DNA from: a bacterium 1xD42-67
GTDB taxonomy: Bacteria > Bacillota > Clostridia > Oscillospirales > Oscillospiraceae
Assembly (NCBI GenBank): GCA_003612335.1
Contig: RAYO01000001.1
Span: forward strand, 62,001 to 126,000
Length of the DNA stretch: 64,000 nucleotides
Direction of reading: 5' to 3'
Made by a program: the position numbers and the translations under genes. Shown here piece after piece: positions 8,461-16,331 of this stretch (position 1 is its first letter; every line of letters starts with the position of its first letter). The notes beneath the pieces are model-generated. The model saw only the letters and a program-made list of their open reading frames with translations. It ran no database searches and had not been told where the DNA came from.

Positions 8461-10308
8461 ATGCCATATATGCCCACCTACGATCCCCGAGATCCCCGGT
8501 ACAAGGCGCCCTATGGGGCGGCGGCCTCGGGGACGCAGGTACGATTCACCCTCCGTCCTCCCCGGATGGAAGGCTACTCCCACGCCAGCATGCACGCCCG
8601 GTTCGAGAGCTGGAACGACCAGATCCTGATCATGAAGATGCCCTGGCAGGGCTTTGAAGAGGGCCACGACCTCTTCGAGGCCGAGCTGGACACCGCCGGC
8701 TATATAGGACTGATCTGGTACTCCTTCCGGCTGGAGAAGATAGACGGCCGCACCCAGGACCTGGGCCCCTATCAGCTCACCGTCTATGACGGGATGGAGG
8801 AGGTCCCCGCCTGGTTCGGCGAGGGGGTCACCTATCAGATCTTCCCCGACCGCTTCCGGCGCAGCCGGATCCCCGATCCGGCGGGCATGGTGGGAGGGCG
8901 CACCGTCCACCAGAGCTGGGAGGAGTTCCCCGAGTTCCGTCCCAACGAGCTGGGCGAGATCCGCAACCGGGATTTCTTCGGCGGCGATCTCCAGGGCGTG
9001 ATCGACAAGCTGGACTATCTGAAGGGGCTGGGGGTGGAGACCCTCTATTTCAATCCCATCTTCGAGGCGGCGGAGAACCACCGCTACGGTACCGCCGACT
9101 ACGACCGGGTAGACCCTATGCTGGGCACCAACGAAGACTTCTCCCGCCTGTGCCGGGAGGCCCACCGCCGGGGGATGCGGGTGATGCTGGACGGGGTGTT
9201 CAACCACACCGGCTACGTCAGCCGCTACTTCAACGGGGACGAGTCTTACCCCGACCAAGGGGCCAGCCAGAGCCAGGATTCCCCCTGCTACTCCTGGTTC
9301 AGCTTCGCCCAGTGGCCCCGGAAATATGACAGCTGGTGGGGGATCTACTCCCTGCCCGCCGTCAACGAGAACGACCCCTCCTATCGGGACTTCATCTTCG
9401 GCAGTGAGGACAGTGTGGTCCGCCGGTGGCTCCGAGCCGGGGCGGACGGCTGGCGGCTGGATGTGGCTGACGAGCTGCCCGACGACTTCGTGGCCGGGAT
9501 CCACGCCGCCGCCCGGGCGGAGAAACCCGACGCCGTTGTCATCGGCGAGGTGTGGGAGGACGGCTCCACCAAGATCGCCTACGGGGTGCGCCGCAAGCAC
9601 ATCCTGGGGGGACACTGCGACGGTCTGATGAACTACCCCCTGCGCTCCGCGATCCTGTCCTACTTCCAGGGGGGCGGGGCGGAGGTCTTCGTGGAGGAGA
9701 TGGAGACCATCCGGGAGAACTACCCCCCCTTCGCCTTCTGGTCCGCCATGAACTCTCTGGACACCCACGACACCCCCAGGATCCTCACCCTCCTGGGGGC
9801 GGGGGGAGACTACCGGGACAAGAGCAAGGAGTGGCGCGCCCGGTTCAAGCTGTCCTCCAAGCAGCGGCGCAAGGGCAAGGCCCTGTTCCGGGCGGCGGCC
9901 CTGCTGCTGTTCTGCTTCCCCGGCTCCCCCACGGTGTACTACGGGGACGAGGCCGGGATGGAGGGATTTGAAGACCCCTTCAACCGCCAGACCTACCCCT
10001 GGGGCTATGAGGACCAGGAGCTCCTGGACTGGTATCGTGCCCTGGGCCGGCTGCGCAGGCGTCACCCCGCCCTGCGCCGGGGGAGCATCCGCTACGTCCA
10101 GGGGCGGGGGCCCCTGCTGGCTTTCCTGCGGGAGACGGAACAGGAGCGGCTGCTGTGCGCCTTCAACACCGGGGAGGAGGGACGCGCCTTCTCCACCGAG
10201 GAGGGCAGGCCCCGCCTCCTCCTGGGCCAGGCGGAGCTCTCCTCTGAGGACGGCCTCCATACGATCCTCCTCCCCCCCAGGTCCGGCGCGGTCTTCTCCC
10301 TAAAATGA
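8461..10308 (+). CDS. Glycoside hydrolase family 13 (neopullulanase/alpha-glycosidase-like)
   Basis: A 615-residue cytoplasmic GH13 enzyme without signal peptide. All four conserved regions are present in order: DGVFNHTG (about residue 245), GWRLDVADE (about 330, nucleophile Asp), GEVWED (about 361, acid/base Glu) and SLDTHDTPR (about 437). The N-terminal ~115 residues form the beta domain seen in neopullulanases and maltodextrin glucosidases, and a short beta domain closes the C-terminus. It likely trims intracellular maltodextrins, working with MalQ and GlgP at 27-31 kb. The ATG at 8461 is preferred over a GTG nine bases earlier because GGAG lies at proper distance from it. Confidence 0.93.
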   Translation: MPYMPTYDPRDPRYKAPYGAAASGTQVRFTLRPPRMEGYSHASMHARFESWNDQILIMKMPWQGFEEGHDLFEAELDTAGYIGLIWYSFRLEKIDGRTQDLGPYQLTVYDGMEEVPAWFGEGVTYQIFPDRFRRSRIPDPAGMVGGRTVHQSWEEFPEFRPNELGEIRNRDFFGGDLQGVIDKLDYLKGLGVETLYFNPIFEAAENHRYGTADYDRVDPMLGTNEDFSRLCREAHRRGMRVMLDGVFNHTGYVSRYFNGDESYPDQGASQSQDSPCYSWFSFAQWPRKYDSWWGIYSLPAVNENDPSYRDFIFGSEDSVVRRWLRAGADGWRLDVADELPDDFVAGIHAAARAEKPDAVVIGEVWEDGSTKIAYGVRRKHILGGHCDGLMNYPLRSAILSYFQGGGAEVFVEEMETIRENYPPFAFWSAMNSLDTHDTPRILTLLGAGGDYRDKSKEWRARFKLSSKQRRKGKALFRAAALLLFCFPGSPTVYYGDEAGMEGFEDPFNRQTYPWGYEDQELLDWYRALGRLRRRHPALRRGSIRYVQGRGPLLAFLRETEQERLLCAFNTGEEGRAFSTEEGRPRLLLGQAELSSEDGLHTILLPPRSGAVFSLK

Positions 10309-10311
10309 ATG

Positions 10312-10343
10312 AAAAAGGATGGCTCAGTCAGCCATCCTTTTTT
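10312..10343. terminator. Bidirectional terminator shared by convergent genes
   Basis: AAAAAGGATGGCT and AGCCATCCTTTTTT form a perfect hairpin with a 5-base loop and U-runs in both directions. It ends the GH13 transcript and the minus-strand RHH transcript. The RHH stop codon (10324-10326) lies inside it. Confidence 0.9.
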
Positions 10344-10494
10344 CGTACTTTTTCAGGAGATCTTCCACTGCCTCGTCCAATAATCTGGATTTTGGGATCC
10401 TGGTCTCCTGCGCCAAGGAATCGAGCCCCTTGGCCAAACCATTTTTCAATGAGGATGTGAATCTGGTCCGATTCACTAAGATAGACTCTGCCAT
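10324..10494 (-). CDS. Small ribbon-helix-helix (Arc/CopG-type) DNA-binding protein
   Basis: A 56-residue protein read on the minus strand from the ATG at 10494: MAESILVNRTRFTSSLKNGL, AKGLDSLAQETRIPKSRLLD, EAVEDLLKKYEKRMAD. It has the ribbon-helix-helix layout: a basic strand (NRTRFTSSL), a helix with LxxLAxETxxPKSRLL (the alternating hydrophobics and PKS turn), and a final helix. RHH repressors bind as dimers or tetramers to short palindromes. A 28-bp dyad (10508-10535) lies just upstream of its start, between it and a divergent Cys-rich gene, so autoregulation and control of that gene are likely. Confidence 0.8.
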   Translation of the reverse strand: MAESILVNRTRFTSSLKNGLAKGLDSLAQETRIPKSRLLDEAVEDLLKKYEKRMAD

Positions 10495-10507
10495 GCCCTG
10501 CACCGCC

Positions 10508-10535
10508 TTACACTATTCTATGCTATCTAGTGTAA
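10508..10535. promoter_or_regulatory. Candidate RHH operator, dyad TTACACTA-N12-TAGTGTAA
   Basis: TTACACTA and TAGTGTAA are perfect inverted 8-mers separated by 12 bp. The spacer continues a 5-bp period (CTATT, CTATG, CTATC). Position between the RHH gene and the divergent Cys-rich gene, and next to the latter's promoter, fits an operator. Confidence 0.6.
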
Positions 10536-10561
10536 CCAACCATCCCCCAGAAAACAAGTGG

Positions 10562-10603
10562 TTGCATTTTGATGAAATAGGTGTATAATGATGTAAGGAG
10601 GTG
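10562..10603 (+). promoter_or_regulatory. Sigma-A promoter and ribosome site of the Cys-rich small protein gene
   Basis: TTGCAT (10562-10567), a 16-bp spacer and a perfect TATAAT (10584-10589). A strong AAGGAGGTG ribosome site (10595-10603) comes before the ATG at 10609, so the 5' leader is very short. Confidence 0.8.
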
Positions 10604-10608
10604 CTATT

Positions 10609-10791
10609 ATGGAGATAGAGAAAGGACACATCTGTCAAAACTGTATCCATTTTCGCCAGCACTATGTGAAGTGGGGAGAGGACCTCTACTGGCCGTGCGG
10701 TTCCGGACACTGCGTCTATCCCCGGTGCAAGCCCCGGTATAACGATACGAAAGCCTGCCAGTACTATGTCCCCAAAGACTACGCCCCCTGA
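10609..10791 (+). CDS. Small cysteine-rich protein (possible zinc-binding)
   Basis: A 60-residue protein with six cysteines: ICQNCIHF near residue 9 (CxxC), WPCGSGHCVYPRCKP (three Cys) and ACQYY near 50. This layout could bind one or two zinc ions or an iron-sulfur cluster. There is no membrane segment. The near-consensus promoter and AAGGAGGTG site suggest high expression when not repressed. The divergent RHH gene and intervening dyad suggest repression by that protein. I do not recognise a named family. Confidence 0.75.
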   Translation: MEIEKGHICQNCIHFRQHYVKWGEDLYWPCGSGHCVYPRCKPRYNDTKACQYYVPKDYAP

Positions 10792-10819
10792 ACAGCAGCA
10801 ACAGGACAGAGAGCACCAA

Positions 10820-10847
10820 AAGCCTCCTTTTCCCCGCAAGGAGGCTT
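10820..10847. terminator. Hairpin after the Cys-rich gene
   Basis: AAGCCTCCTT and AAGGAGGCTT pair across an 8-base loop. No U-run follows on the plus strand, while TTTT follows on the minus strand. It may be a weak terminator for the small gene or part of the repeat block that begins just after it. Confidence 0.4.
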
Positions 10848-10862
10848 GGAGACGGGGGGAAC

Positions 10863-10990
10863 GCCCTCTCAGTCTGGCCTGCGGCCAGCCAGCTCCCCCA
10901 AAGGGGGAGCCAAGACGCAGACCTTACCGCATCCGCCCTTGCCTCCCCCTTTGGGGGAGGTGGCATCCGCGCAGCGGATGACGGAGAGGG
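10863..10990. repeat. Inverted pair of interspersed hairpin repeats (CTCCCCCTTTGGGGGAG type)
   Basis: Left half: GCCCTCTCAGTC, then the hairpin CTGGCCTGCGGCCAG, then CTCCCCCAAAGGGGGAG. Right half is in opposite orientation: CTCCCCCTTTGGGGGAGGTG, then CATCCGCGCAGCGGATG, then ACGGAGAGGG. Related copies lie at 18847-18940 and 26943-27043. This hairpin class is widespread in Oscillospiraceae genomes (general knowledge). The 280 bp between 10792 and 11075 hold no gene. Confidence 0.75.
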
Positions 10991-11075
10991 GAAAAGGAGC
11001 CTTGCCCGCTGCGGCGGAGACGGGAGTTTTTGGAGGTGCCGGGCCCCTGGGAGAGGGGGGCGTCTCCTGGGGACT

Positions 11076-11669
11076 TCAGCCGTTGAACTTCCCCATCCCC
11101 CGGTCGATCCCCTCGGCCAGGATGCACTCGATGGCGTCGGCGGCCCGCTTGACGGCGGCTGTGATGGTCTTCTTGTCCTCTCCGGTGAACTTCCCCAGCA
11201 CCCAGTCGGCCATATCGTAGTCTGGGTGAGGCTTTTCCCCCACCCCCACCCGCAGGCGGGGGAACTGGTCGGTGCCCAGGTGCTGGATGATGCTCTTCAG
11301 CCCGTTGTGGCCCCCAGCGGAGCCCTTGGTGCGGATCCGCAGCCGGCCCACGGGCAGGGCAGTGTCGTCGGACACCACCAGCACGTGGTCGGGGGGGATC
11401 TTGTAAAAATCCGCCGCCGGGCGCACCGCCTCGCCGGACAGGTTCATATAGGTGATGGGCTCCATCACCAGCACCTTCTCTCCGGCGATGGTGAGGATAT
11501 TGGTCAGCGCCTTGAAGCGCAGCCGCTGGATGGGCGCGTTCCGGCGCTCGGCCACCTCGTCGGCCACCATGAAGCCCACGTTGTGCCGGGTGCCCTCATA
11601 CTTGTCCCCCGGGTTGCCCAGGCAGACCAGCAGCCAGCTCACGCCGCCTGCGTCCTTTTTGAAAAACAT
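11076..11669 (-). CDS. pth: Peptidyl-tRNA hydrolase
   Basis: A 197-residue Pth of normal length. Motifs: LLVCLGNPGDKYEGTRHNVG (substrate loop and catalytic His of TRHNVGF), EPITYMNLSG, VVSDDTALPVGRLR (catalytic Asp), and KGSAGGHNGLKSII. It frees stalled peptidyl-tRNA. The ATG at 11669 has GAGGTG six bases upstream; an in-frame GTG three codons earlier lies in that ribosome site. It follows prs and the GlmU-like gene on the minus strand, a truncated form of the usual glmU-prs-pth cluster. Confidence 0.95.
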   Translation of the reverse strand: MFFKKDAGGVSWLLVCLGNPGDKYEGTRHNVGFMVADEVAERRNAPIQRLRFKALTNILTIAGEKVLVMEPITYMNLSGEAVRPAADFYKIPPDHVLVVSDDTALPVGRLRIRTKGSAGGHNGLKSIIQHLGTDQFPRLRVGVGEKPHPDYDMADWVLGKFTGEDKKTITAAVKRAADAIECILAEGIDRGMGKFNG

Positions 11670-11725
11670 GGCATCCACCTCATAAAAACGAGGCGGGCCA
11701 AGGCCCGCCCCGCCGGATCGCGGCT

Positions 11726-12709
11726 TTACAGGAACAGGGGAGACACGGAGGTCTCCATATAGATGTGGCTGATGGCCTCGGCGAAGAGGTGGGCCACAGA
11801 GATGTAGCGGATCTTGTCACAGCGGACGTCGGGCTTGGGGGGGATCGTGTTGAGGAAGATCACTTCGTCCAGCACACTGTCCTGGATCCGCTGGACGGCG
11901 GGGCCGGAGAGGATCCCGTGGGTGGCGCAGGCGGTGACGTCCTTGGCGCCGCCGATATCCACCAGAGCCTTGGCGGCGTGGCACAGGGAGCCGCCGGTGT
12001 CCACCATGTCGTCCAGGAGGATGACCCGCTTGCCCCGCACGTCGCCGATGATGTTCATCACCTCAGAGGAGTTGGCCTTCTGCCGCCGCTTGTCCACGAT
12101 GGCCAGGGGCATGTTCAGCTTCTGGGCGAAGGCCCGGGCCCGGGCCACCGAGCCCACGTCGGGAGAGACCACCATGGTATCCTCCCGGTCGTCCTTGAAC
12201 TTGCGCTTGAAATAGTCCACGAAGATGGGGGAGCCCAGCATATTGTCCACTGGGATGTCGAAGAAACCCTGGATCTGGTTGGCGTGGAGATCCATGGTCA
12301 GCACCCGGTCAGCGCCGGCGGTGGTGATCAGGTTGGCCACCAGCTTGGCGGAGATGGGATCCCGGGGCTTGGTCTTGCGGTCCTGGCGGGCATAGCCGAA
12401 ATAGGGGATCACGGCGGTGATCCGGCCGGCGGAGGCCCGCTTCAGGGCATCGATCATGATGAGGAGCTCCATCAGCGCGTCGTTCACCGAGCTCACCTTG
12501 CCGTCCTTGACGAAGGAGCAGGTGGACTGGACCACGAAGACGTCGGAGCCGCGGACCGTCTCATAGATGGAGACGAAGTTCTCCCCGTCGGAGAACGCGC
12601 CCACCTCGGAGTTGCCCAGAGGGGCGCCCAGCTCTTTGCAGATGTCCCGAGCCAGTCCGGGGTTGGAGTTGCCTGTGATGACCTTGATGTCCTTCCCGTG
12701 TGCTATCAT
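11726..12709 (-). CDS. prs: Ribose-phosphate pyrophosphokinase (PRPP synthase)
   Basis: A 327-residue PRPP synthase. It has the FSDGENFVSIYETVRG ATP-loop region, PYFGYARQDRKTKPRDPISA (the basic flexible loop), TMDLHANQIQGFFDIPVDN and the PRPP-binding VILLDDMVDTGGSL. It makes PRPP for nucleotides, His, Trp and NAD. The ATG at 12709 has GGAGGATG upstream. It lies 83 bp after the GlmU-like gene and 56 bp before pth on the same strand. Confidence 0.95.
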   Translation of the reverse strand: MIAHGKDIKVITGNSNPGLARDICKELGAPLGNSEVGAFSDGENFVSIYETVRGSDVFVVQSTCSFVKDGKVSSVNDALMELLIMIDALKRASAGRITAVIPYFGYARQDRKTKPRDPISAKLVANLITTAGADRVLTMDLHANQIQGFFDIPVDNMLGSPIFVDYFKRKFKDDREDTMVVSPDVGSVARARAFAQKLNMPLAIVDKRRQKANSSEVMNIIGDVRGKRVILLDDMVDTGGSLCHAAKALVDIGGAKDVTACATHGILSGPAVQRIQDSVLDEVIFLNTIPPKPDVRCDKIRYISVAHLFAEAISHIYMETSVSPLFL

Positions 12710-12792
12710 ATGACTTTCATCCTCCCGTTTTCTCAGCCGGCTTTGGGTCCGGCTGTTTATCTCCTGTCTATCATCTCCTGTGAGGCCGCCCC

Positions 12793-13476
12793 TCACTTCT
12801 TCTCTTTCTTCTGCCGGTTCTCCTCGGCCCAGCCCTCCTTGACCTCCTGCCGGGCCCGTCCGATGACCATGGCATCCTCCGGGACGTCCTGGGTCACGGT
12901 GGTGCCTGCGGCGATGAAGGCGCCGTCTCCGATCTGGACGGGGGGGACGAAGTTGGTGTTGCAGCCCACGAACACATGGCTGCCGATGGTGGTGCGGTGC
13001 TTCCTGAAGCCGTCGTAGTTGCAGGTGACCGTACCGCAGCCGAAGTTGCAGTCCTCCCCCACGTCGCTGTCCCCCACATAGGTCAGGTGGGCCATCTTGG
13101 TCCCCCTGCCTAGGGTGCAGTTCTTCAGCTGGACGAAGGCTCCGATCTTAGAGCCCTCCCCCACCATGCAGTGGGGCCGGATGTGGGCATAGGGGCCAAT
13201 CTGACAGCCCGCCTGGATGGTGCTCTCCTCACACTGGGAGGCGTTGACGGTGCAGCCGTCTCCCACAGTGCAGCTGGTGAGCATGGCCTGGGGGCCGATG
13301 CAGCAGTCCCTGCCGATCCTGGTGTCCCCCCGCAGGATCGTGCCGGGCAGGAGCATGGTCCCCGCCTCTACGGTGACCCCCTCCTCCACATAGACGGCGG
13401 CGGGGTCCATCATCAGGACGCCGGCTTGGAGCAGCTGCTCCCGTTTGGCCTGGAACTGGGTGGGATCGTCTTTCAT
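12793..13476 (-). CDS. Stand-alone GlmU-type left-handed beta-helix acetyltransferase (no uridyltransferase domain)
   Basis: A 227-residue hexapeptide-repeat protein that matches only the C-terminal half of GlmU. After a short helix (about residues 1-30, like the GlmU linker) come beta-helix coils with IGPYAHIRPHCMVGEGSKIG, the GlmU signature KMAHLTYVGDSDVG and NFGCGTVTCNYDGFRKHRT. In full GlmU (~455 residues) this half acetylates glucosamine-1-P and the N-terminal half makes UDP-GlcNAc. The pyrophosphorylase half is absent here, so it must be encoded elsewhere or the substrate differs. The ATG at 13476 follows AAGGAGG. It heads the prs-pth cluster, the usual place of glmU. Confidence 0.88.
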   Translation of the reverse strand: MKDDPTQFQAKREQLLQAGVLMMDPAAVYVEEGVTVEAGTMLLPGTILRGDTRIGRDCCIGPQAMLTSCTVGDGCTVNASQCEESTIQAGCQIGPYAHIRPHCMVGEGSKIGAFVQLKNCTLGRGTKMAHLTYVGDSDVGEDCNFGCGTVTCNYDGFRKHRTTIGSHVFVGCNTNFVPPVQIGDGAFIAAGTTVTQDVPEDAMVIGRARQEVKEGWAEENRQKKEKK

Positions 13477-13614
13477 GATTTCCTCCTTATCGAGACGCAA
13501 GGTGCAGTGCGGCTATTATATCACATGATCTGCCAGATTTCCACCATCAGGAAGTTTTTTTCAAAAAGTTTCAGATCGCAGATCTTTCATCATATGTATT
13601 CCAAAACCGACAAA

Positions 13615-13646
13615 GACCGCCCCCCTGATCCACAGGGAGGGCGGTC
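13615..13646 (-). terminator. Terminator of the HD-domain gene
   Basis: GACCGCCC and GGGCGGTC pair, with imperfect pairing inside the arms. On the minus strand a TTT-containing stretch follows. It sits 12 bp past the HD gene stop. Confidence 0.6.
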
Positions 13647-13658
13647 CATATCGTTCTG

Positions 13659-14168
13659 TCAGCAAGTGGGCAGCAGGGGGCGCACGCCCAGCCGCTCCCG
13701 CAGGCGGGAGGGCCGGCAGATCCGGGAGACCTCCAGTCCGGCGCAGATGGTGTCCACCAGGTCCACCATCCATGCTTCCAAAGACCGGGGCAGAGCGCCC
13801 CCCAAGGGCCACATGTGGGAGAGGATGATGTTCTTCTCCTTGGGGCTGAGGGGGGTGAGGGCGGCGGCGTTCCGGGCTGCGAACCGGGGGTGGTCGAAGC
13901 ACTGGTTCCCCGGGTGGGCGGACTTGTCCTTGGAATCGTAGAGATACAGGTCGTGGAGCAGGGCCCCCCGGACAGCGGCGCGCACGTCCAGACGGAGCCT
14001 GCGGGCGATTCGGTAGGTGCTGAAGGCCACGAACAGGGAGTGATCCAAAGTGGTCACCGGGCCATGGTGCTTCCACCGGCCCATCATCCGCACTTGGTCG
14101 GAGTCCAGCAGCTCCCGGGTCAGATCCAAAAACTCCCGCTCCCGCAGCTTACGGCTCAAATAGCTCAT
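13659..14168 (-). CDS. HD-domain phosphohydrolase-like protein
   Basis: A 169-residue protein with an HD fold. DHSLFVAFSTYRIA gives the first His, ALLHDLYLYD near residue 69 gives the HD pair, and NIILSHMWPLGG gives a later His. Small HD proteins of this type in Clostridia are often called hydrolases without a known substrate. The ATG at 14168 is used because AGAAAGGA lies at better distance from it than from the ATG three codons upstream. It has its own terminator and stands alone between the GlmU-like gene and proA. Confidence 0.8.
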   Translation of the reverse strand: MSYLSRKLREREFLDLTRELLDSDQVRMMGRWKHHGPVTTLDHSLFVAFSTYRIARRLRLDVRAAVRGALLHDLYLYDSKDKSAHPGNQCFDHPRFAARNAAALTPLSPKEKNIILSHMWPLGGALPRSLEAWMVDLVDTICAGLEVSRICRPSRLRERLGVRPLLPTC

Positions 14169-14276
14169 TGGGATCATTCCTTTCTTCGTTGTTGCGAAGT
14201 ATCCTTCGCGCAAGATCGTCCTGCCCACATCATACACTATCCCGAAAAAAATGTCACCTGGGAAATTTTTACGATC

Positions 14277-15527
14277 TTACCGGGTCTGTCCCGTCCCCTT
14301 TATCACGAATTTGAAAGAACACAGCTCCGCCAGGCCCAAAGGCCCCCTTGCGTGCAGCTTTTGGGTGGAGATCCCCATCTCACAGCCCAGGCCGAACTCC
14401 CCGCCGTCGGTGAACCGGGTGGAGGCGTTCCAATAGACGGCGGCGCTGTCTACCTGGGCCAGGAAGGCCTGAGCGGCCCGCTCGTCCCCGGTGACGACGG
14501 CCTCGGAGTGGCCGGTAGAGTGGGCAGCGATGTGGTCCACCGCCTCTTCCAGGCCGTCCACCACCTTGACGGCCAGGATGTAGTCCAAAAACTCGGTGTC
14601 GAAGTCGGCCGGACCGGCGGGGACGCCGTCCACGATCCCGGCCGCTCTCTCGTCCAGCCGCAGCTGGACCGGGCGGCCGAACTTGTTATGCTCCAGCCGG
14701 TCTTTCAGCCTGGGCAGGATGTCTTGGGCGATGTCCCGATGGACCAGACACACTTCGGCGGCGTTGCACACGCTGGGCCGGGAGCACTTGGCGTTCTCGA
14801 TGATGTCCAGGGCCATGTCCTGATCGGCCCATTTGTCCACATAGATGTGGCAGATACCGGTGCCCGTCTCCAATACAGGGACAGCGGCATTGTCCACACA
14901 GGCCCGGATCAGCCCTGCTCCCCCCCGGGGGATCAGCAGGTCCACCAGTCCCCGGGCGGCCATCAGCTCGTTGGCAGAGGCCCGGGAGGTGTCCTCCACC
15001 AGCTGGAGGGCCTCCTGGGGCAGGCCGGCGGAGGCCAGCCCCTCCTTCAGGGCAGCCACGATGGCGGCGGCGGAGCGGTGGGCCTCCTTGCCGCAGCGCA
15101 GGACGCAGGCAGAGCCGGCTTTCAGGGCCAGGGCGGCGGCGTCACTGGTGACGTTGGGCCTGCTCTCGTAGATGATGGCGATCACCCCCATGGGGACGGC
15201 GGTCTTCTCGATCGTCAGGCCGTTGGGCCGCTCCACCCGGCTGAGGATCCGCCCCACCGGGTCGGGCAGCTCCTCCACCTCCCGGATGCCCGTCCCCATG
15301 GCGGCGATCCGCTCGGGGCTGAGGGCCAGCCGGTCCAGCATCACGTCAGAGATGGTCCCACGGGCCGCCTCCAGGTCCAGGGCATTCGCCGCCAGGATCT
15401 CCTCCTGATGGCGCTCCAGGGCGTCCGCCATCGCCAGCAGGGCCCGGTCCTTGGTCTGTGTGTCTGCCAGGGCCATGGCCCCCTTGGCGGCTCTGGCCTT
15501 TTGGAGCAGTTCCAATGTCATCATCAT
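14277..15527 (-). CDS. proA: Gamma-glutamyl phosphate reductase
   Basis: A 416-residue ProA. Signature regions: [20 protein letters not shown], the catalytic cysteine in [15 protein letters not shown], and [20 protein letters not shown]. It reduces gamma-glutamyl phosphate to glutamate semialdehyde with NADPH, the second step of proline synthesis. It starts with a run of ATG codons after GAGGTGA; which one is used is uncertain. It is separated from proB and proC (18-19.7 kb, same strand) by a LysE gene, an opposing LysR gene and a PARG-like gene, unlike the compact proBA operons of most bacteria. Confidence 0.95.
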   Translation of the reverse strand: MMMTLELLQKARAAKGAMALADTQTKDRALLAMADALERHQEEILAANALDLEAARGTISDVMLDRLALSPERIAAMGTGIREVEELPDPVGRILSRVERPNGLTIEKTAVPMGVIAIIYESRPNVTSDAAALALKAGSACVLRCGKEAHRSAAAIVAALKEGLASAGLPQEALQLVEDTSRASANELMAARGLVDLLIPRGGAGLIRACVDNAAVPVLETGTGICHIYVDKWADQDMALDIIENAKCSRPSVCNAAEVCLVHRDIAQDILPRLKDRLEHNKFGRPVQLRLDERAAGIVDGVPAGPADFDTEFLDYILAVKVVDGLEEAVDHIAAHSTGHSEAVVTGDERAAQAFLAQVDSAAVYWNASTRFTDGGEFGLGCEMGISTQKLHARGPLGLAELCSFKFVIKGTGQTR

Positions 15528-15549
15528 CAGTCACCTCGAATTTTGATAA

Positions 15550-15614
15550 GGGCGGATACCGTCCGCCGTCGTGAAGGGCCGGCGCCGCAGAGACGGATGA
15601 CATCCGCCCCTGCA
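15550..15614. repeat. GC-rich interspersed palindromic repeat (copy C)
   Basis: This spacer between proA and the LysE gene contains GGCGGATACCGTCCGCC and CGGATGACATCCG followed by CCCCTGCA. Read in reverse it begins GCAGGGGCGGATGTCATCCG, matching the reverse of copy A at 3711-3785. Confidence 0.55.
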
Positions 15615-15619
15615 CGCCC

Positions 15620-16213
15620 TCAATGGGGCCACACCAGGCTCACCGCGCACAGGGCCAGAGAGGCGGCCATCACCATGTCCACCGCCCGGCGGTGGCCGGT
15701 GAACACCTTTTGCAGGGAGGCCCCAGCAAAGAGCCACACTAGGTTGCACACCGGACCGGTGAAGGGGAGGAAGGCCCCCGCCGCCAGCAGGGCCAGGGGG
15801 GAGCGAGCGTAGGGCAGGACGTAGCTGCTCAGGGCGGTGATACAGAAGACGATCACCTTCACATTGGTGATCTGGACCAGCAGCCCGACGCGGAAGGAGG
15901 GGACTGCCGGATCTCGGTCCGGGTCCGCGCCGCCGGAGCGGACCATGTGCCAGGCCATCCACAGCAGATAGGCCGCGCCCGCCCAGGACAGCGCCCCCAC
16001 ATAGCTGTCCAGCGCCGCTCCCAGCAGCCAGGTCACCGCCACCGCCCCCATGGCGTCCAGGAAAAAGCCGCAGAACAGGCCCCGCCACTGCCGCAGGGCG
16101 GGCCCCCGGCCATACCGCAGGGCGGCGGACAGGGAGCACAGGTTGGCGGGACCGGGGGTGATGCCCCCCACGAAGCAGTAGAGCAGAAAGCTGGGGATCA
16201 GTGAGACCGGCAT
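15620..16213 (-). CDS. LysE-family amino-acid exporter
   Basis: A 197-residue membrane protein of LysE/RhtB size with about six helices. The N-terminal SFLLYCFVGGITPGPANL contains the family's G-x-TPGPxN signature, and QWRGLFCGFFLDAMGAVAV follows. Later helices include LLVQITNVKVIVFCITALSS. LysE proteins export amino acids such as Lys, Arg, Thr or homoserine. The ATG at 16213 has GGAAGG upstream. It is divergent from a LysR regulator, the classic exporter-regulator pair, and lies between proA and proB, so excess proline or a precursor is an inferred substrate. Confidence 0.88.
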   Translation of the reverse strand: MPVSLIPSFLLYCFVGGITPGPANLCSLSAALRYGRGPALRQWRGLFCGFFLDAMGAVAVTWLLGAALDSYVGALSWAGAAYLLWMAWHMVRSGGADPDRDPAVPSFRVGLLVQITNVKVIVFCITALSSYVLPYARSPLALLAAGAFLPFTGPVCNLVWLFAGASLQKVFTGHRRAVDMVMAASLALCAVSLVWPH

Positions 16214-16258
16214 AGCAGCCACCTTCCTTCCTTGGGTGGCGCTATTGTACCAAAAAAG

Positions 16259-16309
16259 AAAACATTTGAAAAGCGAATGTTTTTGAAGTATGATATCGGT
16301 GATACCGAT
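16259..16309. promoter_or_regulatory. LysR/LysE divergent control region: promoter and two dyads
   Basis: AAAACATT (16259-16266) and AATGTTTT (16276-16283) form a perfect dyad with 9 bp between. ATCGGT-GAT-ACCGAT (16295-16309) is a second perfect dyad. A plus-strand promoter for the LysR gene reads TTGAAA (16266-16271), 17 bp, TATGAT (16289-16294). Both dyads are plausible LysR-type binding sites. Confidence 0.6.
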
Positions 16310-16331
16310 CGATCGGAGAGGAGGAATCCGG

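Noticed and set aside
10508-10535. Considered as a CRISPR-like or transposon end repeat
   Set aside because: A single dyad between two small divergent genes; no array of repeats and no transposase, so an operator is simpler.
13815-15812. A long plus-strand frame across the HD-domain gene and proA
   Set aside because: It is antisense to two well-supported genes and spans their intergenic gap, which no single real gene would need to do.
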